Below are positions 31,856 to 40,201 of a stretch of 64,000 bases of DNA, piece by piece. A model generated the notes under the pieces. That model ran no database searches. It was not told the DNA's origin and saw only the letters and a program-made list of their open reading frames with translations. Every line of letters starts with the position of its first letter. Within the stretch, counting starts at the first letter, position 1. Both the position numbers and the translations under genes were made by a program. Origin of the DNA: Haloarcula marina (lineage in GTDB: Archaea > Halobacteriota > Halobacteria > Halobacteriales > Haloarculaceae); NCBI RefSeq assembly GCF_024218775.1, contig NZ_CP100404.1, positions 1,178,001 to 1,242,000 of the forward strand, given 5' to 3'.

Positions 31856-32386
31856 GTGGACGAAATCGAGGTCACGACCGTCGTCTACGTGCCCCCCGAG
31901 GAGATGTACGAGTTCCTGCTGGACTTCCCGGGGTACGCGCGATACTCGGAGTACATCGACCGGGTAGAGCGAGACGGCGATGGAACGCCGGGAACCTGTT
32001 ACGACCTCGTGTTCTCGTGGTGGAAACTCACCTACACCGCTCGGTCGGAGGTCACGGGCGTCGACGAACCCGAGCGCATCGACTGGCGAATCGTGAAAGA
32101 CATCGACGCCGAGGGGTACTGGGAAGTGGATTCAGTACCCGAAGAGGCACCCGACGGCGTCGACGCGGCCTCGCGGGTCGTCCTCCACATCGAGTTCGAC
32201 CCCGACTCGGCGTCGGCCGGGGCCGTCGACCTGCCGCGTCTCGTCTCGCTGGACTGGGTCATCGAGAAGGTGAAACCGCTGATTCAGAAGGAGGCGAAAC
32301 GCATCGTCCAGCGCGTCGTCAGGGACATCGAAGGCCGTCAGCGCGACGTGGACTTGGTTATTCGAACGGGGCCGGACTCGGTCTGA
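31856..32386 (+). CDS. SRPBCC (START/COQ10-like) family protein
   Basis: 176 residues from a GTG at 31856; a GTTTAC box 27 bases upstream fits a leaderless start and argues against the earlier in-frame ATG. The pattern EVTTVVYVPPEEMYEFLLDFPGYARYSEYIDRVERDGDG (about residues 5-43) and ARSEVTGVDEPERIDWRIVKD are typical of the helix-grip fold that binds hydrophobic ligands. The long final helix VIEKVKPLIQKEAKRIVQRVV closes the cavity. Ligand unknown; quinone or lipid handling is the usual guess for this branch. Confidence 0.88.
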   Translation: MDEIEVTTVVYVPPEEMYEFLLDFPGYARYSEYIDRVERDGDGTPGTCYDLVFSWWKLTYTARSEVTGVDEPERIDWRIVKDIDAEGYWEVDSVPEEAPDGVDAASRVVLHIEFDPDSASAGAVDLPRLVSLDWVIEKVKPLIQKEAKRIVQRVVRDIEGRQRDVDLVIRTGPDSV

Positions 32387-32395
32387 GCGGCGCGC

Positions 32396-33076
32396 TCACT
32401 CCGTGTCCGGCGTTTCGTAGTTCCCGCCGTAGCGCATGAAGAAGTACGCGAGGCCGAGCGTCGCAATCATCACGAAGGAGGTGGCGACGCCGAGCGTCTT
32501 CGCGCTGTTGGGCACTTCAGGGGACCCGCCGCCACCGCCACCGCCCCCGCCGCTGCTGGCGGTGGGGTAGTCGGTCCCGACGACGACGGCCCCTTTCATA
32601 CCGAGGCCCTCGTGAGGGACGCAGACGTAGTTGAAGATGCCGTCTTCCTCGAATGTGTGTTCGTAGTTGACGCCCGCAGAGGCCGTCGCGCTGCCCGAAT
32701 CGAGCGGACCGTCGCCGGACGAGACGACGTTGTGGCCGCCGCCGTTGCCGGTCCACTCGAACTGGACGGTCGCGCCGTTGTCGACGTGGACCGCGGGCGG
32801 GTCGAAGGCGAACGCGCCGCCGTTGCCCTCGGCACCGACGGTGACCGTGACCGTGTCCTGTCCGCGGGCGTCGACGGTCGTCCCGTCGAAGTTGCCGACG
32901 TTGCTGAACCAACTGCCGTAGTCCGGCGGACCGGCGCTGCCGCCGCCATCGCCGCTGGACTCGTTACCGCCGTCTTCCTGTGCAGCCGCCGTCCCCGCGG
33001 CAGCCGAGGCGGCGGTAGCCCCCGCGGCAGTCCGCATGAACGCTCGACGAGACACGTCCGCACTACCGTCTGTCAT
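32396..33076 (-). CDS. Halocyanin-like blue copper protein
   Basis: 226 residues. A Tat signal (SRRAFMRTAAGATAASAAAGTAAAQ) is followed by a Gly/Ser/Glu linker and a plastocyanin-type domain. Copper ligands are His in GNGGGHNVVSS and Cys, His and Met in YVCVPHEGLGMKG. A Gly-rich spacer and a C-terminal membrane anchor (TLGVATSFVMIATLGLAYFFM) follow, so it is held on the outer face of the membrane at its C-terminus instead of by a lipobox. It should carry single electrons between membrane redox complexes; partners are not in the window. Confidence 0.92.
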   Translation of the reverse strand: MTDGSADVSRRAFMRTAAGATAASAAAGTAAAQEDGGNESSGDGGGSAGPPDYGSWFSNVGNFDGTTVDARGQDTVTVTVGAEGNGGAFAFDPPAVHVDNGATVQFEWTGNGGGHNVVSSGDGPLDSGSATASAGVNYEHTFEEDGIFNYVCVPHEGLGMKGAVVVGTDYPTASSGGGGGGGGGSPEVPNSAKTLGVATSFVMIATLGLAYFFMRYGGNYETPDTE

Positions 33077-33176
33077 ACTCGGTGGTTTGTGGGGCCCCGT
33101 TCTCAATATGTCGGTTTCGAGTCGCACTCGCCACCGGTTTCCTGCCCCTTATCCGAGTCGACGGTCTTGGTCTGGT

Positions 33177-34016
33177 ATGTCGAAGCAGCAACTCACACCG
33201 GAGAGCGTCCCGCGCGCCAGTGGCATGCCGATGCTCGGCCTCGGCACGTGGCAGAACGACGACGCCGAAACGTGTGCAACCAGCGTCGGGACGGCTCTAG
33301 AGGCGGGATATCGACACGTCGACACCGCACAGGCCTACGGCAACGAGGCCGCCGTCGGCGACGGTATCGCCGCCGCAGACGTGGACCGCGAGGACATCTT
33401 CCTGGCGACGAAGGTCTGGAACTCGAATCTCGCCGGTGAAGACGTTCTCTCTTCGACGGAGGACAGCCTCGACGCCCTCGGCGTCGACGCCGTCGACCTC
33501 CTGTACGTCCACTGGCCCGCCGGTGCGTACGACCCCGAAGACACGCTCGCGGCTTTCGACGAACTGTACAGCGAGGGGCTGATTCACAACGTCGGCGTCT
33601 CGAACTTCGAACCCCATCACGTCGAGAAAGCGATGGACGTTCTCGACGCGCCGCTGTTCGCCAATCAGGTCGAGATGCACCCGTTCCTCCAGCAGGAGGA
33701 ACTCCGCGCCCACGCCGCCGAACACGGCTACGAACTCGTCGCCTACTCGCCGCTGGCCCGCGGCGAGGTGTTCGAGAGCGACGTGTTGACCGACATCGCC
33801 GACGCCCACGACGCCAGTGCCGCACAGGTCAGCCTCGCGTGGCTTCGTGAGAAGGGCGTCACCGCCATCCCGAAAGCCACCGGCGAGGCCCACATCGCCG
33901 ACAACTGGGCGAGCGTCGGCCTCGACCTCTCCGACGAGGAAGTCGCCCGCATCGACGACATCGAGCGGACCGACCGCCGCGTCGACCCGGACTTCGGCCC
34001 GGACGCCTGGGACTGA
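33177..34016 (+). CDS. Aldo/keto reductase
   Basis: 279 residues, a (beta/alpha)8 NADPH-dependent oxidoreductase. The catalytic tetrad is Asp and Tyr in HVDTAQAYGNEAAVG, Lys in IFLATKVWNSN and His in DLLYVHWPAG. Cofactor-binding residues are in GVSNFEPHHVEKA and the C-terminal TAIPKATGEAHIADN. It is of the 2,5-diketo-gluconate-reductase-like branch; the physiological carbonyl substrate is unknown. The ATG at 33177 (MSKQQLTPESVPRASGMPMLGLGTW) gives the normal N-terminus. Confidence 0.93.
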   Translation: MSKQQLTPESVPRASGMPMLGLGTWQNDDAETCATSVGTALEAGYRHVDTAQAYGNEAAVGDGIAAADVDREDIFLATKVWNSNLAGEDVLSSTEDSLDALGVDAVDLLYVHWPAGAYDPEDTLAAFDELYSEGLIHNVGVSNFEPHHVEKAMDVLDAPLFANQVEMHPFLQQEELRAHAAEHGYELVAYSPLARGEVFESDVLTDIADAHDASAAQVSLAWLREKGVTAIPKATGEAHIADNWASVGLDLSDEEVARIDDIERTDRRVDPDFGPDAWD

Positions 34017-34141
34017 GGACTCGCCGACGCTGACACGGCGGCCTCGAATCTCTTTCTCTCTGCCGCGCCTTGTTTTTCGCCTGTCAGGTCCTGCTACGGC
34101 GGCCTGAAAGCTTTAACGGCGGGAGGGGTAAAGTGGCCCGT

Positions 34142-34891
34142 ATGGCAACCGGGAACGACGGGACCGAAGGGGTCGTCGGCGGGATGCGAATCGACCTCCG
34201 GCGGTTACACGAGACGTGGATGGAGCTACTCTACCCACGCCAGCGCGGGGCGGGCGATACGGTACTGGGGACGTGGACGCCCGATTCGCAGTTCGGGATG
34301 ATTGCGTATCGGGCGTGGTCTGCGGTGGGCGTCCCTATCATCGGCCTCCTCTATCCGCTGGTGTTACTCGGCGCGTTCGTCAGGTTTCAGACGCGGCGCA
34401 TCGACGGAACGGCGACCCGTCTCGGCCTCGTCGGCGTCGTCTTTCTCTCGCTCCTCGTCTGGGGCGGACTGGCCGCCCTCGCGCGCTTCGAACTGAACCT
34501 CGTCGCTGGCGGCTTCCTGGCTATCGCCATCGCGGGGGGCGTCGCGACCCTGTCTGCGGCGCTCGCCGTCACCGCTCGCGCGGTGGGCGGTCGGGGAACG
34601 ACAGTCGCCCTCGCATACCCGTTCGCGATGACCGCGCTCTTCCTCCCGCCGGTCGTGGCGGCGCTGTTCTCGCAGACGCTCGCGGCCGTCGTCCTCCCGA
34701 ATAGCACCGCGCTCGCCCAGTGGCTGCTGGACAACGTGCTCGCGCCCATCGGCCTCGCTCAGACGTTCTCGCAGACGTTCGACCTCGAAGGCTCCGCGTA
34801 CGTCGTGATGTGGCTCGCCATCTCGGTCCCGCTGGGGTGGATTCTCGGCCTGCTGGTGACGCTCGCGGACCTCGTTCGCCCCACCGGGTAG
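34142..34891 (+). CDS. Haloarchaeal integral membrane protein
   Basis: 249 residues. A polar N-terminus of about 55 residues (MRIDLRRLHETWMELLYPRQRGAGDTVLGTW) is followed by five to six membrane segments (VGVPIIGLLYPLVLLGAFV, LGLVGVVFLSLLVWGGLAAL, LVAGGFLAIAIAGGVATLSAAL, TALFLPPVVAALFSQTLAAVVL, YVVMWLAISVPLGWILGLL). It is conserved in haloarchaea as far as I recall, with no assigned role. The longer reading upstream begins before a GGGGTAAAG stretch that looks like its promoter and leader. 34892-35086 holds nothing I can support. Confidence 0.78.
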   Translation: MATGNDGTEGVVGGMRIDLRRLHETWMELLYPRQRGAGDTVLGTWTPDSQFGMIAYRAWSAVGVPIIGLLYPLVLLGAFVRFQTRRIDGTATRLGLVGVVFLSLLVWGGLAALARFELNLVAGGFLAIAIAGGVATLSAALAVTARAVGGRGTTVALAYPFAMTALFLPPVVAALFSQTLAAVVLPNSTALAQWLLDNVLAPIGLAQTFSQTFDLEGSAYVVMWLAISVPLGWILGLLVTLADLVRPTG

Positions 34892-35086
34892 CCAAGAGAG
34901 CAGCCACAGGCACCGCTCTGGCCCCTGCGGACCAGCCAGCCTCCCCACGAGTCTGCCGCCGGAGACAGGTATCGGCCACCGCGTCGAGTCACGGGACAGG
35001 CCAGTTACCGACGGTCGTCAGAATCGACCGGCGACCGAGCCGACGTTCCCCTCGACCCAGGGGCTGTCGGCGAGCAGGCCAGCGTG

Positions 35087-35272
35087 TTACGCACCGGCGC
35101 GGAACTCGCCGTGCTTCATCCCGAAGAAGAACGCGACGACCGAGAAGACGATCATCGAGGGGAGGACCATCATGAACACTGTCGAGGGAGTCATCACGGT
35201 CGTGAGCACGACTGCCGCGACGGCGACAATCACGACGAGGGGTCCCACGGAGCGCGCGAAGTCGAATTCCAT
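35087..35272 (-). CDS. Small two-helix membrane protein
   Basis: 61 residues: MEFDFARSVG, then two membrane segments (PLVVIVAVAAVVLTTVMT and VFMMVLPSMIVFSVVAFFFGM) and a short tail KHGEFRAGA. A typical small haloarchaeal membrane protein (DUF7333-like in my memory). The region upstream on the same strand contains CCGTTAAGAAATC (near 35300) as a possible TATA box about 27 bases before the ATG. Function unknown. Confidence 0.75.
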   Translation of the reverse strand: MEFDFARSVGPLVVIVAVAAVVLTTVMTPSTVFMMVLPSMIVFSVVAFFFGMKHGEFRAGA

Positions 35273-35353
35273 ACCCGCCGTTACAGGCGAACAGACAAAA
35301 CCGTTAAGAAATCAGGGTCACCGGGTACCAAACTGACAAGGAGTGGCCCGGAA

Positions 35354-35381
35354 CCGAACCACAGAGACCCGCGTGGTTCGG
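35354..35381. terminator. Strong hairpin downstream of the AMP-binding-like gene
   Basis: CCGAACCAC (35354-35362) and GTGGTTCGG (35373-35381) pair perfectly; GGAA/TTCC just outside extends the stem across a CC bulge. It lies 35 bases after the end of the minus-strand gene at 35417. It could end that transcript or sit in the leader region of the small membrane gene. Confidence 0.45.
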
Positions 35382-35416
35382 CCTTCCGCCACGGTTCCGG
35401 CGGCGAGTACCGCGCC

Positions 35417-36166
35417 TCACACTGAGAGTTCGCTCGGTCGAATAACCCGTTCTTCCGGAACCGAGTCGTCGACGGCGACGGCCACGTCCGCCGTCTCGCC
35501 GTCGCCCAGTAACACCGTCGCGCCCGCCCGCATCGGCGCGACCAACCCCGCGACGAGGGCACCCGCGGAGGTGACCGGCGCTCGGAGCGCGACGGTGGTC
35601 TCCGCGTCGAAGTCGTAGTCGGAGACCACGCGTTCGCCCGCGGCCAGCAAGTCGCCGTGAGTGTAGGTCCGGTCGGCCGCCAGCGCGTCGTCCGCGGGCG
35701 ACAGTTCGCCCGGCGGTTGGAGCGGGTTCTCGCTCCACAGTTCCCGCTCGAACTGGGCGACGGTGGGGTCGTCGCTCGGGCCGCCGTAGGCCAGCGCCTT
35801 CGTCCCCGGCGCGAGTTCGTAGCGGTCCAGCCACGCCGCGGGCGCGACGAGGGCCTTCGTGTCCACCGCGCCGGGCGGGTCCATGTCGACAACTGCGCCG
35901 TCCATCGTCGCCGCGAGGAAGGCCAACAGCGCGTCCGGCACGTCCCGCAGGTAGCCGGGTTCGTCCCCGTCCTCGGGGTTCTTCGGGCCAGCGACGACGG
36001 CGACCCGCATCCCGTTTCGGACGCCGTAGTGGCGCATGAGGTTCCCGCCCTTCCAGACGTTCGTACAGAAGTCGCCGTAACTGTACGGCGCGGTCCGTTC
36101 GGGCGACTCGAACAGCACGCCCGTCCGCCCGCGCCCGGCCGCGACGAGGTCACCGAGTGTCTCCAT
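35417..36166 (-). CDS. Truncated AMP-binding (acyl-CoA synthetase-like) protein
   Basis: 249 residues. METLGDLVAAGRGRTGVLFESPERTAPYSYGDFCTNVWKGGNLMRHYGVRNGMRVAVV (residues 1-58) resembles the first part of an acyl-CoA synthetase/ANL enzyme. Later stretches look like remnants of the fold (RTYTHGDLLAAGERVVSDYDFDAETTVALRAPVTSAGALVAGLVAPMRAGATVLLGD). The ATP-binding P-loop (T-S-G-T-T-G) and the C-terminal lid domain are missing, so it should not make acyl-adenylates. It may be a binding or regulatory protein. It is intact and in normal codon use, so it is not an obvious pseudogene. Confidence 0.75.
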   Translation of the reverse strand: METLGDLVAAGRGRTGVLFESPERTAPYSYGDFCTNVWKGGNLMRHYGVRNGMRVAVVAGPKNPEDGDEPGYLRDVPDALLAFLAATMDGAVVDMDPPGAVDTKALVAPAAWLDRYELAPGTKALAYGGPSDDPTVAQFERELWSENPLQPPGELSPADDALAADRTYTHGDLLAAGERVVSDYDFDAETTVALRAPVTSAGALVAGLVAPMRAGATVLLGDGETADVAVAVDDSVPEERVIRPSELSV

Positions 36167-36244
36167 AGTCGGTGGTAGGAGCGACCGGACAAAAGGCAGA
36201 CGGAAACCGCAACGCAGTTGCGCGTGTCGCCGGTCGCCCGGTCT

Positions 36245-36550
36245 ATGGACCGACAGGACCGCGTCGAGACGTTTCTGACCGACCACGACCTCACGACGCC
36301 GCCCGCGTACCGCCTGCTGGACCTCGCCTCGGAACTCGGCGAAGTCGCCAAGGAGCTAAACGAGTCCACCGAATACGGGTCGGACCCCGCCGCCGCCGAC
36401 GTGGCGACGGACGAACTCGGCGACACGCTGTTCGCGCTGTTGGCGCTCTGTGCGGAACTGGACGTGGACGCCGACGACGCACTGGAGACGGCGCTCGAAA
36501 AGTACGAATCTCGACTCGACGGGGCGGAAACGCCGGGGAGCGGCGAGTAG
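36245..36550 (+). CDS. MazG-like nucleotide pyrophosphohydrolase
   Basis: 101 residues, a single-domain all-alpha NTP pyrophosphatase. The metal-binding acidic residues are in LLDLASELGEVAKELNE (E-x-x-E) and DVATDELGDTLFALLALCAELDVD (E-x-x-D). It would hydrolyse (d)NTPs to monophosphates, probably cleaning the nucleotide pool; the preferred nucleotide is unknown. The ATG at 36245 (MDRQDRVETFLTDHD) is preferred over nine upstream codons. It converges with dnaJ, no gap. Confidence 0.9.
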   Translation: MDRQDRVETFLTDHDLTTPPAYRLLDLASELGEVAKELNESTEYGSDPAAADVATDELGDTLFALLALCAELDVDADDALETALEKYESRLDGAETPGSGE

Positions 36551-37696
36551 CTACAGGGAGTTCTTCAGTTTCTCGAAGAAGCCTTCCTCGATGTCGACTT
36601 CTTCCCCGCCCGCCTCGGCGAACTGTTCGAGCGCGGCCTTCTGTTCGTCGTTGAGGCTGTCCGGCGTGACGACCTGCACCTGCACGTAGAGGTCACCATT
36701 CCCGCGCCGTCGCAGGCGGGGCATCCCCTTGTCTTCGAGGCGGAACACCTCGCCGCTCTGCGTGCCCGAGGGCACGTCCATATCCACTTCGCCGTCGACG
36801 GTCGGAACCGTCACCGTGTCGCCGAAGACGGCCTGCGGGAACGAGATGGGGTGCTGGTGCTTCAGGTCGTCGCCGTCTCGCTCGAAGTCCGGGTGGTCGC
36901 GGACCGACACCTGGATGAGCAGGTCGCCGTTGGGGCCGCCGCGCTCGCCGGGCGCGCCTTCCCGCTCCATCCGGAGGGTCTGGCCGTCCTCGATACCGGC
37001 CGGGACCTCGACTTCCAGCGTCGCCTCGTTCTGGACGGTCCCGTTGCCGCCGCAGGTCGAACACGTCTCGTCGTACAGCGTCCCCTCGCCCTCACAGCGG
37101 CGGCAAGTCGCCGTCTGCTGGACGCGGCCCATCGGCGTCTGCTGGACGCGGGTCGTCTGTCCCTGCCCGTTACACTCGGGACAGGTCTGTGAGTCGGCGT
37201 CCGGCGGGTGGCCCTTCCCGTCACAGTCCTCGCAGGATTCGGGGCGCGTGATGGTCAACTGCTTCGTGACGCCGTGGTAGGCGTCCGCCAAGTCGATGTC
37301 CAGTCGTGTCTGCAGGTCTTGGCCCTGCCGCGGGCGGTTGCCGCCGCCGCGTCGGCCGCCACCGCCGAAGAACTGGTCGAAGATGTCCTGCATGTCGAAC
37401 CCGCCGCCCGCGCCGCCGAAGGGGTCGCCGCCCATGCCGCCGCGGCCGCCGCCCGCGCCGCCGCGCTTCTCGGCCTGTTCGAAGCGGTCGTGCCCCATCT
37501 GGTCGTACATCTGGCGCTTTTCCTCGTCCGTGAGCACCTCCTTGGCCTTCTTCGCCTTCTTGAACTTCTCTTCGGCGTTCGGGTCGTCGCTCACGTCCGG
37601 GTGGAACTGGCGGGCCTTCTCGCGGTAGGCCTCCTGTATCTCGTCTTCAGAGGCGTCCCGCGAGACGCCCAGTACCTCGTAGAAATCCTGGCTCAT
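36551..37696 (-). CDS. dnaJ: Chaperone DnaJ (Hsp40)
   Basis: 381 residues, a full class I J-protein. The J domain is DFYEVLGVSRDASEDEIQEAYR with HPD in QFHPDVSDD. Then come a Gly-rich linker (about residues 80-120) and four zinc-binding C-x-x-C-x-G-x-G repeats (CEDCDGKG, CPECNGQG, CRRCEGEG, CSTCGGNG). C-terminal substrate-binding barrels complete it. It delivers unfolded proteins to DnaK and stimulates its ATPase. A CTTTTGAAG box lies about 30 bases before the ATG (37696). dnaK and grpE are 3-6 kb away on the same strand. Confidence 0.98.
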   Translation of the reverse strand: MSQDFYEVLGVSRDASEDEIQEAYREKARQFHPDVSDDPNAEEKFKKAKKAKEVLTDEEKRQMYDQMGHDRFEQAEKRGGAGGGRGGMGGDPFGGAGGGFDMQDIFDQFFGGGGRRGGGNRPRQGQDLQTRLDIDLADAYHGVTKQLTITRPESCEDCDGKGHPPDADSQTCPECNGQGQTTRVQQTPMGRVQQTATCRRCEGEGTLYDETCSTCGGNGTVQNEATLEVEVPAGIEDGQTLRMEREGAPGERGGPNGDLLIQVSVRDHPDFERDGDDLKHQHPISFPQAVFGDTVTVPTVDGEVDMDVPSGTQSGEVFRLEDKGMPRLRRRGNGDLYVQVQVVTPDSLNDEQKAALEQFAEAGGEEVDIEEGFFEKLKNSL

Positions 37697-37837
37697 TCGT
37701 TGTGCGTGGATACTGGATTCAGCCACTTCAAAAGAACGGGTCGCGTACCGTGTGGGCCGAACCCGCGTGGAGCGGGTCGCCGACCGGCCCGTGCAACGAC
37801 CGGGGGGCTTATTTTCGTGCCGCTGGACCATCCACCA

Positions 37838-38356
37838 ATGAGCGGTTCCTCCCGGTCGGACACGCGCGGTGTCGTGACCGTCGAACGCGTCGCGGTCTGG
37901 CTACTGGCGGCGCTGGCCGTCACCGGACTCGCCGCGCTCGCGTACGGTCCCGGCGCGGACCTGCGGACGGCCGCCCCCGACGTGACCGTCGACGGGAGCT
38001 ACGACGCCGATGCGAGCGCGGTCACCGTCAGCCACGCCGGAGGCGACACGCTGACGGCGACCAGCACGACGGACGTGGCCGTCGTCGTCACCGACGCGAG
38101 CAGGAACGCCACGACGACGCTGGTGTGGGCCACCGAGGCGCGTGGTCTCCCGGTGTCCGCTGGTGACTCGTTCACCGTCGACGACCCGAGCGTGGACGCC
38201 GACGGCGACGGCGACTACCTCGACGGCGACGGGTCCGTGGGCTTCTACCTCGATGACGGCGATACCGTCGCCGTCGTCTGGACGGGGCGACTCGTCGGCG
38301 CGCCCGACGAGCGGACCGCAACGCTCGGTACGGTGACCGTCGGCGACGGGGCTTGA
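37838..38356 (+). CDS. Pilin-like single-span protein (type IV pilin N-domain-like)
   Basis: 172 residues. TRGVVTVERVAVWLLAALAVTGLAALAY gives an N-terminal membrane helix. It is followed by VTVDGSYDADASAVTVSHAGGDTLTATS, which matches the pattern after the helix in archaeal type IV pilins (x-Tyr-x-x-x-x-x-V-x-x-x-H-x-G-G-D). The usual pilin cleavage site (R-G-x-S-P or similar) is degenerate, so processing is uncertain. The rest is Asp/Thr/Val-rich beta structure ending in LVGAPDERTATLGTVTVGDG. It diverges from dnaJ. Confidence 0.75.
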   Translation: MSGSSRSDTRGVVTVERVAVWLLAALAVTGLAALAYGPGADLRTAAPDVTVDGSYDADASAVTVSHAGGDTLTATSTTDVAVVVTDASRNATTTLVWATEARGLPVSAGDSFTVDDPSVDADGDGDYLDGDGSVGFYLDDGDTVAVVWTGRLVGAPDERTATLGTVTVGDGA

Positions 38357-38449
38357 CCCGACTGACCGAGTGCCAGTCGGCTGCACGTAGCCCGACCGCG
38401 TTTGTCGACGGCGCGAAACTTTACCCTCGTCTGTGCCGACCGTTCACGT

Positions 38450-40189
38450 ATGGCGACAGCAGACGCCTCCCACGAACTGTTCCCCCTCGCCGACCTCACC
38501 GAAAACTCTCCGCAAGTGGTGCAGGTCGACGGCCACTCTATCGCCGTCTTCCACCACGAGGACCGAGTGTACGCCGTCGACAACCGATGCCCGCACATGG
38601 GGTTTCCGCTCTCGAAAGGGACCGTCGACGACGGCCTCCTGACCTGTCACTGGCACCACGCCCGCTTCGAGTTGGCCTGCGGCGACACGCTGGACCCGTG
38701 GGCCGACGACGTGCAGACGTTCCCCGTCGAAGTCCGGGACGGCGTCGTTTACGTCGACCCGGACCCCGACCCCGACGTGCCACCGGAGACCCACTGGCGC
38801 AACCGACTCGCCGACGCGATGCAGGAGAACATCTCTCTCGTCGCGGCGAAGGCGGTCATCAACCTCGATGCACTCGGTGACGGCTTTTCGACGCCGCTCC
38901 GGACCGCCGTCGATTTCGGGACGAAGTACCGGGCGTCGGGGTGGGGCAGTGGGCTGACGACGCTCGGCGCGATGGCGAACCTCTACGGCGACGTGGCCCA
39001 CGACGAGAAACTGCGAGCGATGTACGTCGGCGTCACCGAAGTCGCCGCCGACTGCGCGGGCGAACCGCCCCGCTTCGACCAGTACGAACTCCGCAACGAC
39101 GACCTCTCGAAGGCCCGTCTGAAGTCGTGGTTCCGCGAGACCTGCGAGGTCCGCGACGGCGACGGCGCGGAGCGCTGCCTCCGCACCGCGGCCGCCGTCC
39201 TCCCGCCCGAGGACGTGGTCGAGATTCTGCTCGCGGCCGCGACGGACCACCTCTACATGAACGCCAGCCACACGCTGGACTTCGTGAACAAGGCCGTCGA
39301 GACGCTGGACCACGTCGGGTGGGAGGCCGCGCCGGACGTTCTCGCGTCGACCGTCGACCAGTTCACCGACGCCGCCCGGAGCGAGGAGTCGTCCCAGTGG
39401 CGGCAACCGATAGACGTGGCCGCGCTGTGTTTCGATGCCCACGACGCCCTCCCGGACCTCGTCGCCGCTGGCGAGGGCCAAGAATGGACCCGACCCGACG
39501 ACTTCGTGGAGACGCTTCTCGCCGACGACCCCCACGCCGTCGTCGACGCCCTCCGCGACGCCATCAGACAGGGGGCGACGGCAGAACAGTTGACGCGGGC
39601 CGTCGCACTGGCGGCCACCCGCCGCGTCGCCCAGTTCGCCACCAGCAACGAGTTCGGCGACTGGAACACGGTCCACCACACCCTCAGCTACGCCAACGCC
39701 GCCCACGCGATGGCCGCCCGGACCGACGCTATCGAAGCCTACAAGCCGTGTTTCGACGGCGCGATATCGGTGTATCTGGACCGCTTCCTCAACACGCCCG
39801 CCGCGCCGCGTCCCGAACCCACCCCGTCGGACCGCGACCCGGCGACCATCCGCGCGGACCTGCTGGCGACGTTCGACGAACAGGGACGGGTGAACGAGGC
39901 CGGGCGACTCGTGAGCGAACACTTCGACGCGGAGGGTGACGTCGACGCCCTCAAACAGGCGCTCGGCGAGGGACTGCTTCGGGAAGACGCGGGCTTTCAC
40001 GAACTCCAGCACCTCGAAGCGGCGTTCCGGCAGGCGCGATTCGCCGAGGACGACGCCGAACGCCGCCTGCCGCTGATTGCGGCCGCGCGCTATCTCTCGG
40101 CGCACTTCCCGACTCGCCGCGAGCGCGAACAGACGTTCTCTATCGCCCACCGACTGTTCCGCGGCGAAGCGATTCACGGCGAGGACTGA
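38450..40189 (+). CDS. Rieske [2Fe-2S] protein fused to a large helical domain
   Basis: 579 residues. Residues about 8-105 are a Rieske ferredoxin-type domain: NRCPHMGFPLSKGT (C-x-H) and LTCHWHHARFEL (C-x-x-H) ligate the cluster. The remaining about 450 residues are helical with no signal peptide, including ATDHLYMNASHTLDFVNKAVETLDHVGWE, VAQFATSNEFGDWNTVHHTLSYANAAHA and AGFHELQHLEAAFRQARF. Several conserved-looking His and Asp residues are seen, but not a standard ring-hydroxylase domain. It may be an oxygenase-like redox enzyme; substrate unknown. An ACTTTACCC box 27 bases upstream supports the ATG at 38450. Confidence 0.85.
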   Translation: MATADASHELFPLADLTENSPQVVQVDGHSIAVFHHEDRVYAVDNRCPHMGFPLSKGTVDDGLLTCHWHHARFELACGDTLDPWADDVQTFPVEVRDGVVYVDPDPDPDVPPETHWRNRLADAMQENISLVAAKAVINLDALGDGFSTPLRTAVDFGTKYRASGWGSGLTTLGAMANLYGDVAHDEKLRAMYVGVTEVAADCAGEPPRFDQYELRNDDLSKARLKSWFRETCEVRDGDGAERCLRTAAAVLPPEDVVEILLAAATDHLYMNASHTLDFVNKAVETLDHVGWEAAPDVLASTVDQFTDAARSEESSQWRQPIDVAALCFDAHDALPDLVAAGEGQEWTRPDDFVETLLADDPHAVVDALRDAIRQGATAEQLTRAVALAATRRVAQFATSNEFGDWNTVHHTLSYANAAHAMAARTDAIEAYKPCFDGAISVYLDRFLNTPAAPRPEPTPSDRDPATIRADLLATFDEQGRVNEAGRLVSEHFDAEGDVDALKQALGEGLLREDAGFHELQHLEAAFRQARFAEDDAERRLPLIAAARYLSAHFPTRREREQTFSIAHRLFRGEAIHGED

Positions 40190-40201
40190 GTCGGCAGCCC
40201 C

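Noticed and set aside
35341-35400. tRNA-like sequence (two hairpins in a row)
   Set aside because: There is no T-loop GGTTCRA consensus in place, no acceptor pairing and no anticodon arm of the right size.
38450-38760. Idea that the Rieske protein is a standard aromatic-ring dioxygenase
   Set aside because: The Rieske domain is fine, but the rest lacks the recognisable catalytic mononuclear-iron motif and START-like fold pattern of ring hydroxylases.
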